From: Hemibagrus wyckioides
Taxonomy: Eukaryota > Chordata > Actinopteri > Siluriformes > Bagridae
DNA: 64,000 nucleotides
Assembly: GCF_019097595.1 (NCBI RefSeq)
Contig: NC_080713.1
Location: forward strand, 8,668,199 to 8,732,198
Reading direction: 5' to 3'
A program made the translations under genes and the position numbers. The first letter of the stretch is position 1. Every line of letters starts with the position of its first letter. The notes under the pieces are model-generated. The model saw only the letters and a program-made list of their open reading frames with translations, was not told the origin of the DNA and did no database searches. This document shows, in pieces, positions 38,385 to 64,000 of the stretch.

Positions 38385-38842
38385 CACAACATGGTCACAT
38401 GTGTATAATGTAAGGGCAAAAAAAAAAAAAAAAATTTAAGGGCAAAAGCACATCAATGGACGCCATCCCTCCACCCTAAACAGTCCAGAGAATCAGTCGC
38501 ACACCTTCCCAGGAGAGTCGTTATGCTGCTTGTGGAATCATCACAACCCAGAGACTTACAGTGTTAATTTAACTCAAAGATGGAAAAAAAAATTCTGAAA
38601 CGAAGGGAACTGCTTTTGTGTGTTGCATTTTTTTTTTTCACAGCAGTTTCATTCTCAGTGTTCGGTTTGGTGGAGGGAAGTCATCTGTTTATGTAATATT
38701 TTTGTTTATAGTGTTTTCAAAGGAAAATAAAGGAACTGTATGGAAGTACTGGTTTTCCTTGGTTATGGTGTCTTACGGTGAATTATGCTGAACGGATTCC
38801 CAGCATGCTCAAACAACCAACAGTATTCGTTAAGTATTGACC

Positions 38843-39015
38843 ATGCTGCTGAGTCCTCGATTCTGATTGGTCAGACACAGCAGCTCTGACAGTAGTGTGA
38901 TTCAAACCCCAGGTTTTTGTTAACACATTATTCTTAATGCAGTAACATCTTATTCAGGCCTGTTAGTAGATGATTGTTTATAGCTAATATAATGTTAGTA
39001 ACAGTGTCTCAGAAG
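38843..39015. mobile_element. Possible MITE fragment
   Basis: The phrase ctcgattctgattggtcaga also occurs at about 17812-17831 and, in the opposite sense, near 51660-51675 (ctgaccaatcagaatcaaga). A shared terminal-like motif at three loci suggests a small DNA-transposon family; boundaries are not determined. Confidence 0.4.
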
Positions 39016-39186
39016 CTTGTTGACAAATCGCTGTGAGATATATAAGGGAAATAAAACACTTTGGGACGTTCTCTTGGAAAATAAGCAACTTTGGAGTAAC
39101 TCCACATCACAGCCACAGACCCAGGTCTTTTATTCTTTAAACATTAGTGATTTAAGTGAGATCTTTACATAAATACACTATATGTG

Positions 39187-39721
39187 TACACTATATGAGC
39201 CAGGCCAAAACTGGGACGTCTGCCTTCACATGCACATGAATGTAATATGGAGTTGTCCCGCCCCTTGCAGCTACAACAGCTTCAACTCTTCAAGGCTTTC
39301 CACAAGGTTTAGGAGTGTGTTCATGGGATTTTTTGACCATTCCTCTAGAAGAGCATTTGTGAGGTCAGGCACTGATGTTGGACCAGAAGATCTGGATCGC
39401 AGTCTCCACTCTAATTCATCACCAAAGGTGTTCTATCAGGTTGAAGTCAGGACTCAAGTTCCTCCACACCAAACTCGCTCATCCATGTCTTTATGGACCT
39501 TGCTTTGTGCACTGGTGTGCAGTCATGTTGGAACAGGAAGGGGTCATCCCCAAACTGTTCCCACAAAGTTAAGAGTATGAAATCGTCCAAAATGTCTTGG
39601 TATGCTGAAGCATTAAGAGTTCCTTTCACTGGAACTAAGGGGCCGAGCCTAACCCCTGAAAAACAACACCTGAATTCAGTGATTTGGAGGCGTGTCCCAA
39701 AACTTTTGGCAACATAGTGTA
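39187..39721 (-). mobile_element. Tc1-like family B element
   Basis: Left end near ggccaaaactgggacgtctg and right end caaaacttttggcaacatag. The minus strand reads the catalytic-half remnant [20 protein letters not shown] and WMSEFGVEELES. It lies between dcun1d5 and the Ig gene. Confidence 0.8.
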
Positions 39722-39968
39722 TCATTCAAGTCACTTTGGGTGGAGCAGGATGGAGGTCTACCTTGATTAAAAAAAAATACATTAAGAGTTTTTTGTAATA
39801 CATGTTACTTAAAGTGAAGTATGTATTTAGGGGAAAAATGTTGGATGAGATCAGTAACCTTAGTTCCAGTGTTCTACTGATTGCTGAAAAAATGTATAAA
39901 AGAGATTTTAAAGCATGGTAATTAGTGTAGGCATGATCTTTTCTTACAAAATTGTCCAAATTGAGTGT

Positions 39969-41174
39969 TTAAGTCATACTGAGAGCGTTCTCAGTATGAT
40001 CTGGTTCGGTTGAGTTTCTGCTATTGGAGAAATCCAGTGTTTCCGCCTCATTCATGATGCTTTGGAGTCGAGTGAGTGACATCACTCTCTGTCTGGGTGT
40101 TGGGTTGTCCTCAGGTTCTTTAATGTGGCTGTATCGGGTTCCATCTTCATCATAGTTGTATAGTTTAATAACTCGACTGATGCGTTTGGGTTGTTCATCC
40201 GCAATCGCTTCTGATCCATGTCCGGCTTCTTGTTCCTGTTCTTCATGGTTTTTCGGTTGATCTGATTCATCACCTGCTTTTCCATTTGATGTGTCATTTT
40301 CAACACCGCTGCTTACCGAGTCGCCGTCTAGGTGAGCTCCATCTTGGTTCTCGTCTTGGTCTGTCATCGTGTTAGAAGCTGGCTTGATGGACGCTGAGGA
40401 CTCTGCCGCAAAGTCTACAGTGTCTTCTTCAGAGTTTGGGTTTCTCCTGAAAAAAACAGTCCTGGGTCTGCTGACTCTTGTAGTGCTTTTGTTAGGACAC
40501 ATCCTGGCCTTTGCTCTTTGTAAACACTTAATGACGTAGGGTTGGCTGAATGCGCCGAGTGTAAACGCTCCTATAAAGGTGACCAACACTGATGATGACA
40601 CAGCTGCTACGAAGTGAGTGTGATGGATGGTGGACGTCTCGGCGTCTCTGGCTGTTCTTATCCTCGTTCTTGTCTTGTGTGTGTTTTCGTTTATTACATC
40701 TACTCTATATGGAACGAATGTCGTGCCTCTACTGTCCACTAGGAGGCAACTGTAGAGTCCGGCGTGACTTAACGTAACCTTTGAGATCCTCACATTCCCG
40801 TTACTCATCTCTATCGGGTCCTTATCGCTAAACTTGTATCTTTCTCCAAATGATCCAAACGGTGTCTGCCACCACATGACCAATCCTACAGAACAGAACA
40901 TGTTTACAACTTTTTAAACATGAAAAAAGCTTGTTATTAATACTATCTAAACTGAAACACAACAGTATTTACCTTCGCTAGTCTCGTTCCTACATTGCAG
41001 CTCTGTAGCATTTCCCAGAATGACACTGACTGTGATTTTAGGTTCGATTTGAAATGTGCTCCATTTTTCCTCCATACTCAAATCCTGGCTTACTGTAACA
41101 TCAGATCCATCAGGTGTTTGAAGATAAAGTGTACTCCAAAACAGAAGTAGCTTCATTATTCGCCTCAGGTTCAT
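39969..41174 (-). CDS. Ig-domain type I membrane protein, unassigned
   Basis: I do not recognise this gene. Two coding exons on the minus strand, 40973-41174 and 39969-40885, join in phase (donor GAAG|GTAAAT, acceptor TTCTGTAG) into 372 residues. The ATG at 41174 opens a signal-peptide-like MKLLLFWSTLYLQT. One V-type Ig fold follows, with the first Cys in ELQC, Trp in MWWQTP and the second Cys in AGLYSC, plus N-glycosylation sequons NAT and NET. A single membrane segment (AAVSSSVLVTFIGAFTLGAF) leads to a long cytoplasmic tail that is first basic, then strongly acidic and rich in D, E, N and S, with a YNYDEDGTRYSHI motif. An acceptor-like tag at 41185 suggests a 5' UTR intron. The layout suits an immune or adhesion receptor. 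Confidence 0.8.
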
Positions 41175-41839
41175 TGTTTCAAGTCTAAAACAAGAATTCA
41201 ATACAATTATGCCAGTTTATTAGGCACACCTTACTAGCCAGTGTAGCCATTAGCTTATCTTAAGGTGATGTACAGTTTCTTAAATGGTCATTACAAAACA
41301 CTGATTTTGTCTTTCTTTAAACGTTCTGTTGCACGATCATTCAAGGTCAAGGTCTATCTGTCTATCTGGTCTATCTGTCTATCAAATAGTGTTCCCTTTG
41401 CAAGAATAGACAAGAAATGCTGACATGTTGTTCACAGAAATATGGACCACAGCTAATTGAATACCAGTAATAAAATCTACATGGTAGCTTTAACTGATTA
41501 AAAAAAAAACATCTCCTGCATTTGGCTGCCTCTTTCACGTGAATATTTCACATGGGTTTCCAACGTAAAAGTCATAGGTCATTTATGGCCTCAGATATCT
41601 TCTAAAAGGATTAAAAATGTTTGTAAAAGTTAATAAGACCTACTACTAAGGAAGGTTTAAAATAATCAATTCATTATCTATCACTTACCTTATTAATTTG
41701 GTAGAGAAGGTGGTTTGTGGCTCCAAATATACAGAAAATATGAAATTTCAGGACTGCTGGGAAAAAATGTAGAGTTTATAGAGATAAAGATTTTTTTTTT
41801 TTTTTATTATTATGAATTAACCATGAATCTTTGTACAAA

Positions 41840-41841
41840 AA

Positions 41842-41878
<37 letters not shown>

Positions 41879-41891
41879 GTCTATCTGTCTA

Positions 41892-41951
<60 letters not shown>

Positions 41952-41989
41952 TCTGTCTGTCTGTCTGTCTCTCTATCTGTCTGTCTGTC

Positions 41990-42040
<51 letters not shown>

Positions 42041-42118
42041 GTCTGTCTGTCTGTCTGTCTCTCTATCTGTCTGTCTGTCTCTATCTAGCTATCTATCTGT
42101 CTGTCTGTCTGTCTGTCG

Positions 42119-42183
<65 letters not shown>
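41840..42183. repeat. (TCTA)n/(TCTG)n microsatellite
   Basis: About 340 bases of TCTA and TCTG units in alternating blocks. Open frames through it are artefacts. Confidence 0.95.
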
Positions 42184-42576
42184 CACAGCATAAAATATAT
42201 TTCATGAGCCTCAGATATAGTCACTAATAACTGTGCACTAATTTGATAATAATTCCTACCTCTTTAGTGCAATCAGATGAACGCAGTATTAAAAACAGTC
42301 CATTTGCCGGAGAGCAGCTGTGTTTTGCAGGTTGTGTTTTTTCTAAAAGAGGAGTAAAGTACAACCTTCACATGACACTTAAGTTCCATCTCGTGCTCCA
42401 TGTTTAAAGATTAACATTTCGTTCATCCAAAGGAAAAGAAAATGTGACTCACCTGTGTGTGAGCAGCTGCGGCTACTTCCCTGGTTGAGGCAATTATCTT
42501 TATTAGTCCAAATGTCAGATATGAAAATATACTGTATGTGTAACATATCCCCAGGTAAATTTGGATTTATCGATTT

Positions 42577-43115
42577 ACACTGACCAGGCATAACATTATA
42601 ACCACCTGCCTAATATTGTGTTAGTCCCCCTTTTTGCTGCCAAAACAGCCCTGACCCTTCATGCACTGTGTATTCTGACACCTTTCTATCAGAACCAGCA
42701 TTAACGTCTTCAGCAATTTGAGCAACAGTAGCTCGTCTGTTGGATCGGATCACACGGGCCAGCCTTCACTCCCCACATGCATCAGTGAGCCTTGGCTGCC
42801 CATGACCCTGTCACCGGTTCACCACTGTTCTTTCCTTGGGCCACTTTTGATAGATACTGACCACTGCAGACCGGGAACACCCCACAAGAGCTGCAGTTTT
42901 GGAGATGCTCTGCTCCAGTCGTCTAGCCATCACACTTTGGCCCTAATCAAACTCGCTCAAATCCTTACTCTTGCCCATTTTTCCTGCTTCTAACACATCA
43001 ACTTTGAGGACAAAATGTTTACTTGCTGCCTAATATATCCCACCCACTAACAGGTGCCATGATGAGGAGATCATCAGTCTTATTCACTTCACCTCTAACT
43101 GCTTATAATGATATA
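42577..43115 (-). mobile_element. Tc1-like family A element
   Basis: Left end gaccaggcataacattataa. The interior is the antisense N-terminal transposase text (ccgggaacaccccacaagag) and the tail is cccactaacaggtgccatga. The right terminus is degraded. Confidence 0.72.
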
Positions 43116-43479
43116 ACTTTATCAATTTAATGTTAGAAACAATCGAGGAAATTCCTTATATTTTGCAAATAAAAGTCAAAGAAACTTAAAGATAAGCCGT
43201 TAACACCCAACACACGCCATATATTTTTATGAGAGAAATATTTAAGAGAGCAAGAGAGCTCTTAAAAACCTATTTTACTCCTAGTTGAATTATTTCTGTT
43301 TTCCAGTCTATTGTGATCCAAGTGCCATAAGATGTCAGTATTGAGCTATCACCAAATCTGTAAAAGACCAGAGATCTTGTGGTCAGGCATGTTTTTTAGA
43401 AAGGGGGTAGATATTTGTTAATATTAAATTGAACTTTTACCTGATCATCACATCCATATATGCTTTTTTGAACATTCCA

Positions 43480-43880
43480 TTCAAGATATAGCCCCCCCTT
43501 TGCTGTTATAATACAGTGTATACTGAGAAGACTTTCCACTAAATGTTGGAGTGTGGTTTCAGCCAGAAGAGCATTAGTGAGGCTGGGCACTGATGTTGGG
43601 TGAGGAAGTCTGGGCTGCAGTCAGTGTTTCAGTTCATCCCAAAGTGTGTTTGAGGTCAGGCCTCTGTGCAGGACACTTGAGTTCTTCTACTCCAACCTTG
43701 ACAAACCATGCCTTCATGGACCTCAGTTTGCACACAGGGGAGCAGGTTTGAGCTCTGGGGGAAAGAGAAATTCTAATGCTACAGTATACAGTGACATCCT
43801 ATACATTTTGGGGAAGGCTCACAGACAGTATGAGTGTGATTTTGCCTGGTGTCTACAAATTTTTGGCCATATCAGTGGTG
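43480..43880 (-). mobile_element. Old, diverged Tc1-like family B relative
   Basis: Recognisable only by ordered phrases (gcattagtgaggctgggcac, tcatcccaaagtgtgtttga, atgccttcatggacctc) that match the antisense of family B with many changes. Confidence 0.5.
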
Positions 43881-44599
43881 TTCAGGGTTATTCTGATAAT
43901 AGCCAGTATTCCGAACCGTATTGTTCTACATTTTGAGACGTCCTGCCAATTGTTTCTGTAAATACACATTTCACTAGATGACCAGAGCAGCCATAGGTTT
44001 TCATTCCAGTCAGTCAGATGTGGCTTGTGATTGGCTGAAATGAAATCTCTTAGCCACACCGGTCTTTTGTAGATAACATTAGACACTTCTGCTGAACAGT
44101 ATCAATGCTGATAGTTTTGTTATTACCAGCAATTGTTAGTTTGTTTTTCCCATGCCAAAATATTCTAGCTCTGATTAGAGGTTAAGACATAGGTGAGTCT
44201 TGTGAAAGAGTGTGTGATACACTTTAACCTTATGATGCAAATGTATTACTGGTACTGAGTTGTTGTTTTTTATATAGTTGATATCTATCTTTTCTGCACA
44301 TGCACACTTCATTTTCACACACACACCCATAAATTCATGCTGCATGTGTGTTAATGGTGTAGGCATTTTCTGATGATAAGATAACCTTATCTATAGCATA
44401 GCAAAATATGCTACCTAGAGTATTCTTCAGAGGCATTTCCTGATAAGGTCACAGTAATAAAAAGGTAAAAATAGAATAAAATATTTCCAGTGTTGTTTTA
44501 TGACGACCTATAAATGTGAGATGTGTGAGATATTAATGCGAGAGGACAGTTTAATGAAGTACGACAACACCAGCACTTGAGACACCCTCAACAGAAGAT

Positions 44600-44984
44600 G
44601 AATAAAGACACTATTGGGGCAAATGTTTGTGGACATACAGTATATGTGAAACGTCCTCAATCTGTTGCCACAAAATTGTAAACCAAGATGCAGAGACATG
44701 TTCTAAAATAATAAAAATGCCCCAGAGCACAAAGCTAGGTACATAAAGATATGGTTTGCCAAGATTGGTGTAGAAGAACTTGAGTGGCTTGCACAAAGAC
44801 CCTACTGAACGCTTTTATGATGGATGGAACACCCGGACTTCCTTGCCCTATATCAGTACCTGACCTCACTAAATCTCTTAAGGGTTGTAAGGGCAAATCT
44901 CCACAAAGCCTTCCCAGAAGAATGGAGGTTATTTTAATAGTAAAGGAATGACCAAATATGGAATGGGCCGTTCAGCAAGCAAAT
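44600..44984 (+). mobile_element. Old, diverged Tc1-like family B relative, forward
   Basis: Phrases tggtgtagaagaacttgagt, cctgacctcactaaatctct and aagccttcccagaagaatgg match the forward catalytic half of family B. It abuts the composite structure that follows. Confidence 0.55.
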
Positions 44985-45019
44985 ATACAATATACTGCCA
45001 AAGGTTTTGGGACGTCTGA
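44985..45019 (-). repeat. Isolated family B terminal repeat
   Basis: The sequence aatatactgccaaaggtttt followed by gggacgtctg is a family B outer end in the same orientation as the full end at 45136, separated from it by the captured dcun1d5 fragment. Confidence 0.7.
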
Positions 45020-45135
45020 CCATCAGGGTTTATCAGGGTTTGTCCTACAGTAACTGGAGAGAATGTATTATGATGTTAAAGTTACTTGGTCATTTAATTC
45101 CATACTGAGAGCATAATCAAAAAGCTGAGAGGAAG
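45020..45135 (-). other. Reverse-complement copy of a dcun1d5 intron/exon boundary
   Basis: Positions 45041-45135 are the reverse complement of 32307-32402, apart from one base in a T run: 82 bases of intron, the 3' splice site ctccag and the first 13 exon bases (TTACTGTAGGACA). A second block, 45021-45033, matches exon bases 32421-32433 (ATAAACCCTGATG). Seven bases here replace 18 between the blocks. The fragment lies between two family B termini. It cannot code. Confidence 0.85.
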
Positions 45136-45659
45136 TACACTACATTGCCAAAAGTTTTGGGACATCTGCCTTTACATGCACATGAATGTAATATGGAGTT
45201 GACCCGCCCTTTGCAGCTATAACAGCTTCAACTCTTCTAGTAAGGCTTTCCACAAGTGTGTTTATGGGAATTTTTGACCGTTCCTTTGGAAGAGCATTTG
45301 TGAGGTCAGGCACTGATGTTGGACGAGAAGGTCTGGCTCGCAGTCTCCGCTCTAATTCATCCCAAAGGTGTTCTACCAGGTTGAGGTCAGGACAGTCAAG
45401 TTCCTCCACACCAAACTTGCTCATGCATGTCTTTATGGACCTTGCTTTGTGCACTGTTGTACAGCCATGTTGGAACAGGAAGGGGTCATCCCCAAACTGT
45501 TCCCACAAAGTTGGGAGCATGCAACTGTCCAAAATGTCTTGGTAGGAAGCTGAAGCATTAAGAGTTCCTTTCACTGGAACCAAGGAGCCAAGTCCAACCC
45601 CTGAAACACAACACCTGAATTCAGTGATTTGTCCTAAAACTTTTGGTAATATAGTGTTT
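45136..45659 (-). mobile_element. Tc1-like family B element carrying the captured fragment
   Basis: Left end acactacattgccaaaagtt, right end aaaacttttggtaatatagt. The minus strand reads a transposase remnant with SIKTCMSKFGVEELDCPDLN and [20 protein letters not shown]. It shares deletions and the ggcgggtcaactcc variant with the copy at 31817, so the two are close relatives. Confidence 0.8.
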
Positions 45660-45789
45660 AGGTGTGAGGGTCAGGTGTCCACAAAAGTGAGACCAGACAG
45701 TGTACTTGGATAACCCAAAGAGTAAACAGTTACTAAATTGCTTTCCTCAAATTTCAGTACAATACACGAAAAATACAGTTTCGCGGAAC

Positions 45790-46060
45790 TAACTGTTTCC
45801 ACCAATCAGATTTCAGCGCTCGCGCGCGTCGCGACCAATCACAGTTAGATCAGGCATGCGTGTTGTGTTTTTTTTTTTTTCGGTCTGAGAGCGGCTTCCC
45901 CACAAAATGGCCCCTCCCTACTGAGAGCCAGGAGGAGGAGGAGGAGGAGGAGGAGAGACTCACAAACAAACCAAACCAAGCGAACCGCCGTGCTGCGGAG
46001 TGTGTCGTGAAGTCCTCCAGGGAGAGACCAGGCTCATTAGGGACGGAGGACACTTTACAG
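45790..46060 (+). promoter_or_regulatory. capn5: Probable capn5 promoter and non-coding first exon
   Basis: A CpG-rich patch (gctcgcgcgcgtcgcgacc) with CCAAT boxes at about 45802 and 45835 is followed by a (GGA)n run and a splice donor after 46060 (TTTACAG|GTAAAC). The next coding acceptor in this strand is capn5 exon 2 at 49409. The transcription start is not visible. Confidence 0.55.
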
Positions 46061-49000
46061 GTAAACTAAAATAGAGTGAAAACTTCTTATGAGCTTTTTT
46101 GGATGGCAGGCTGTGATCACTGGGTCTCGGTTTCCAGGCTGCACGCGCTCTTTTTCTTTTAATCTTAATGCTTTATAGTTATGCATGGAGAATTAAACTT
46201 AATTAATCTTTTTTTTCCTTACAACGAGATTGCAAAATGTTCATACAAACAAACAAACAAAAAAAACTTGAGCAACCTTTTAGTGTTTGTCACTAATGCT
46301 TCTTTCCTACCAAGAAGTTGTATCAGCTTGTTTCTGCTTGCTTTGTTATTAAACATGTTTCTTTAATCCCTGAGTCACATTCATCTGAGCATCATAACAT
46401 CATATGGATTTTCTTTACTGCAGTGTTTAACACCCAGCATTCAGGGATTCTTGCCACTTCCTGTTCCTACCACACCTGGCCAGGTGATCTGCCTCATACA
46501 GGTGATGTGCTGGAGCTTGGACTATAGAATTAAAACATGCTAGAAATCCACTTGGTCTGTAATTATATGTACTTTCTATGACTCGTGAAACACATTTCTT
46601 GAAACGCTTAACACTGACCCAAAATCGCTTGAGAATATCAGTGGCATCTGAGCTAGATTTTTTTCTAAACGTACTAATGGATTGCTGGGGATCACCAGTA
46701 TGTACAGGTTACATAACAGGTTAGGCAGGCAGGTGTGTCTGTCTTTCTCTACTACAGCGTTTCTCAACCCTGCTTTGAATTAGGCATGCTTGAGTGGGAG
46801 GACGCAAAAATGTCCAGTGTAAATAACCTTACCAATAACCCACCCAGAGTAAACCTTGTTTTGAAACATGGATGCATGCTATCATTCGTTAACCCACTAA
46901 AACACCACAACAGTAATATGGCGTCTTGTGGTTCTACCTGATTATAGACAGCTGAGAAAGACCGTAATGTCCAACAGAGCGTTCACATAATGCATTTTTG
47001 GCATCTTCTGCTTAGTGTGATTATCAGGTCCATAAGCAGGGTTAACTGCATGACGGATCCTCGCAGTTATCATCATCTGACTAATCTCCCAGACAACAGG
47101 ACTGTGTTTGCTTTTCCGTAGCTGTGAGCAGATCCCTCCTCTCTATGTTCAGGTTTTGCAAGTTGACTTCAGCAGGAGAGGACCAACAAGCGGCACCCCT
47201 GACAAACAAAAAAAAACCCCAGCAGTGTTCTCCAGTGTAATTCTGGTCATCTGAGCTGATTTTTTTTTAGCTGCGTTTGTACTTTTCTTTGCGAGTATTC
47301 AGGCAATTTGAGGAAATAAGTGCGTGAGTCATTGTCGTGACTTTTCCTCTCATGATTGTTCGCCACTTTGTATGGAGGATACAAAAGACTACAGTGCTAC
47401 ATACAAAACACAGGAAGTGTCCTGTATAGTGTAGGGCTTTAGTTTCGATTATTATATACTGTATTATAATTCCATTCTTAACTTACTGGAGCTAAATACA
47501 TGAGACTGAACAGCAACATACAAAACATCAAACCCACAACAGTAAAACCACAGGACTGCTGGCAGTTGCTGTTGGGGGTTTTTTTGTTTTTTTTTTTGTT
47601 TAAGAAAGCATTTTCCCCCCAATCTGTTTTCATAATTTTCCAGAGAACCCTTACTAGTTATATGTCCGTCCCTATAACATAATTGTCCAAAAGACCCTTA
47701 AAGCAACTATTTCTTCCAAGAATATCTGTTTCTGATTGTCACATGACTGCAACAGTTTCATGATGGTAAAATCAGCCCCATGTTTCCTCCTACATACAAA
47801 TGTTAAACAAGACCCAGACGTTCAGGATTGTCGAAACCGTAGACAGCCAAGGGATTTTAGAGCCCCTCCTCCTCTGCTATGTTATCTCTTTTCGTTTTGT
47901 TCCCTCTGTTCTGTACTATCTGTGTTGTTGGCGCTGGCAGCAGTATGTTTTCCTCTTTCAAGCCCTTTGAGAGCTGTAATGCTATAGAGAGAAAACACTG
48001 GTGTGGGGCTGTACATCTTTTTGCACTTTATCACCACCTCAGCACTAATTCGCTTGTGCTTGAACAAAAGCAGATGGAAAATGTTGCTCTATAGAAGATG
48101 CCAAAGAATTCAGAAACTACAGCTTTGTTTTTTTTTTTGTATAGAATTTTATGAAAAACGTGTAAGCAACTCGTGTGTGCTATTAAGCACCTTTTAAACG
48201 TTCCTAGTCTCCTCAAACAACATGCAACACTATTATATATAGAAAACTTTAAAGAAAAGTGTTGGAATTTTCTTCTCCAGCCCTTGTTAGGAGCTGAAAC
48301 CGGATAATATATGAGTAGCAGCCTGGAAAACACCTGAACATTCTGAAACTGTGACACATTTTACTGAAAACTCTTCTGTTTCCTGGACTGAAGTATGCTT
48401 TGCACGCATCTCAGCCAGAAGTGAAGTCATACCATTTTAAAATCTGATTACCACCCAAAGTTAAAAAGGATAAAATTGCATATGCAGTCTGATTGAGGCA
48501 CAGAAGCATTACAGACATTTAGGCAGCTGGTATCTGATTACAAACTAACCTGATCAGGATTTATAACCATTTTGCTATGGAAGTTGTCCAACAACTTCAT
48601 CAAAATGTGATGTTTATTGCATGAGGAGATCACACTTAAGGGCTTTTCTTTTTCGTTTTTTTTTAACACTTGATAAGTTTTTATACACCAGGCAAACAGG
48701 ATCCTGGGTTATCTTGCGTCATGTTTCACATTACTCATACTTTACCTGGGGTTAACAACTAATCTTGGCTGTCCGTAATGTGACGTTTCACACTGTACAT
48801 TCCTAAACCCTGGGTTAACGTTCTTATTTGCACATTTGCGGTGTCAACAACCATAACTGGATAAATACAGGGCACTACAGATTCTGTGCCTGAGCAGGTT
48901 TTGCTATATTTCACAGTTTGATATTTAACTACCACTCATTTTTCAGTGTCCCATAATTCCCCCTCACTACACCGTACGCTTCTGTGATGTTCAGCGATTT

Positions 49001-49408
49001 GCCGTCTGATGCTTCTTTTGTCCATTGTTGCTATGTGCAGGTTTTCACGTGATTATGAGCCTGGGTTTCTGATTGGGTGTCTGTTGCTAAGCATTTAGCT
49101 GTAATGTTAAAACACAACATCGTTTTACACTTGGCAAAGCAATACCACAAAAGCGCCACTAGCAAAGTTTTAGACACAATGAAATTTTCATTAAATCTTC
49201 TTGAACATGTTAGCCACCACAAAAGAACGTCATTTTGGTGGAAAGAAATATATTTGGCTTGTACGTCAGAAAAAATAGATTTTGGCCAAAATGCCCACTG
49301 TGGTCATTTGTCACAATTCAGCCTCAGGTTTTCCCAGTCCAGGCCTTCTTACACCTCACATTCCTCCTCTTCATTCTCTGCTTTCTCTCCCATGTTGTTT
49401 TGTTACAG
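46061..49408. other. capn5 first intron, no feature recognised
   Basis: About 3.3 kb of mostly unique AT-rich sequence. Several short open frames have no domain and lack paired splice sites. Confidence 0.45.
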
Positions 49409-49415
49409 GCTCACT

Positions 49416-63588
<14,173 letters not shown>

Positions 63589-63639
63589 GTATGTGTATGT
63601 GGGTAGTCTGCTGGTAGTCTGATGTGTTCTGCTGGTAGT

Positions 63640-63890
63640 CTCATGTAGCCAGAGCTTCAAACTGATGGCAGAAGGTCTGGACTTCAAAGCAGATTTTATT
63701 AGCCAAGGACTGCTGAAGAGGGCATCTGACTACATTTTCACAAACTGTGATTGGTTGCTGTAAATGTCAGTCAATGTCCCTACAAAAACAGACCAGCCAG
63801 ACCATAGATTGTTCATTTAAGAGAGTCTTGCAAATTAATCAGTCTGTATACCGTGAATGTCACATCATTTGGAAAATCCAGCATTTAGCT
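63640..63890. repeat. Unclassified interspersed repeat, copy 2
   Basis: Relative of 17165-17400: shares tgtagccagagcttcaaactg-like text, cagaaggtctggact, accatagattgttcattta and gcaaattaatcagtctgtat in the same order. It lies in the capn5 intron at the right edge. Confidence 0.5.
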
Positions 63891-64000
63891 GATCCTCATA
63901 AGCGCTCAGTAACAGAAGCTAAAACTTGGATAACTTGTTATTATAGTTAGGTAGCTAGCTACTTATATTGAAAGAAGGTAACATTAGGTGGGTATACGTT

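Noticed and set aside
45860..46069. Possible coding frame over the capn5 5' exon
   Set aside because: The frame crosses the donor at 46060, is dominated by the GGA run (poly-Glu) and is unlike any calpain N-terminus; capn5 coding starts at 49416.

Overview
The window is nuclear DNA of a ray-finned fish. It holds spliced vertebrate genes with GT-AG introns, AATAAA poly(A) signals, dense Tc1/mariner debris, tRNA-head SINEs of the common fish type and very long microsatellites. Protein similarity and repeat content fit a teleost. An otophysan such as a catfish is my guess only.

Layout, left to right: mtif2 (+, mitochondrial initiation factor IF-2, 4885-7109, with a probable non-coding first exon near 2755); serp1 (-, RAMP4, 9131-10467) head to head with eif2a (+, 14 coding exons, 11933-25223); dcun1d5 (+, 31482-38384, plus upstream exons from 27593 or 29849); a two-exon immunoglobulin-domain membrane protein that I cannot name (-, 39969-41174); and capn5 (+, 5' exon near 46060, coding from 49416, running off the right edge) with omp nested on the opposite strand in its third coding intron (59920-60408). 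I followed reading phase across every junction inside the coding models. serp1, eif2a, dcun1d5, omp and the Ig gene are complete. capn5 is present only through residue 389.

The genes do not form one pathway. eif2a and mtif2 are translation initiation factors (cytosolic and mitochondrial). serp1 acts at the ER translocon, dcun1d5 is a neddylation co-factor, and capn5 is a cysteine protease hosting the olfactory gene omp. The serp1/eif2a head-to-head pair and the omp-in-capn5 nesting match arrangements known in mammals.

The rest is mostly repeat. Two non-autonomous Tc1-like families dominate: family A keeps only the N-terminal DNA-binding half of a transposase, and family B keeps only the C-terminal catalytic half. 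There is one nearly complete but frameshifted Tc1 element inside eif2a, a Tigger-like element, several SINEs (two with clean target-site duplications) and extreme microsatellites inside dcun1d5 introns.

The most striking observation is at 45017-45135. A reverse-complement copy of the dcun1d5 intron/exon boundary (32307-32402 and 32421-32433) lies between two family-B terminal repeats, at a place where the original boundary is itself next to a family-B element. This looks like capture of a gene fragment by a Tc1-like element. Second in interest is an open frame upstream of the usual dcun1d5 start that resembles the N-terminus of the paralogue DCUN1D4.
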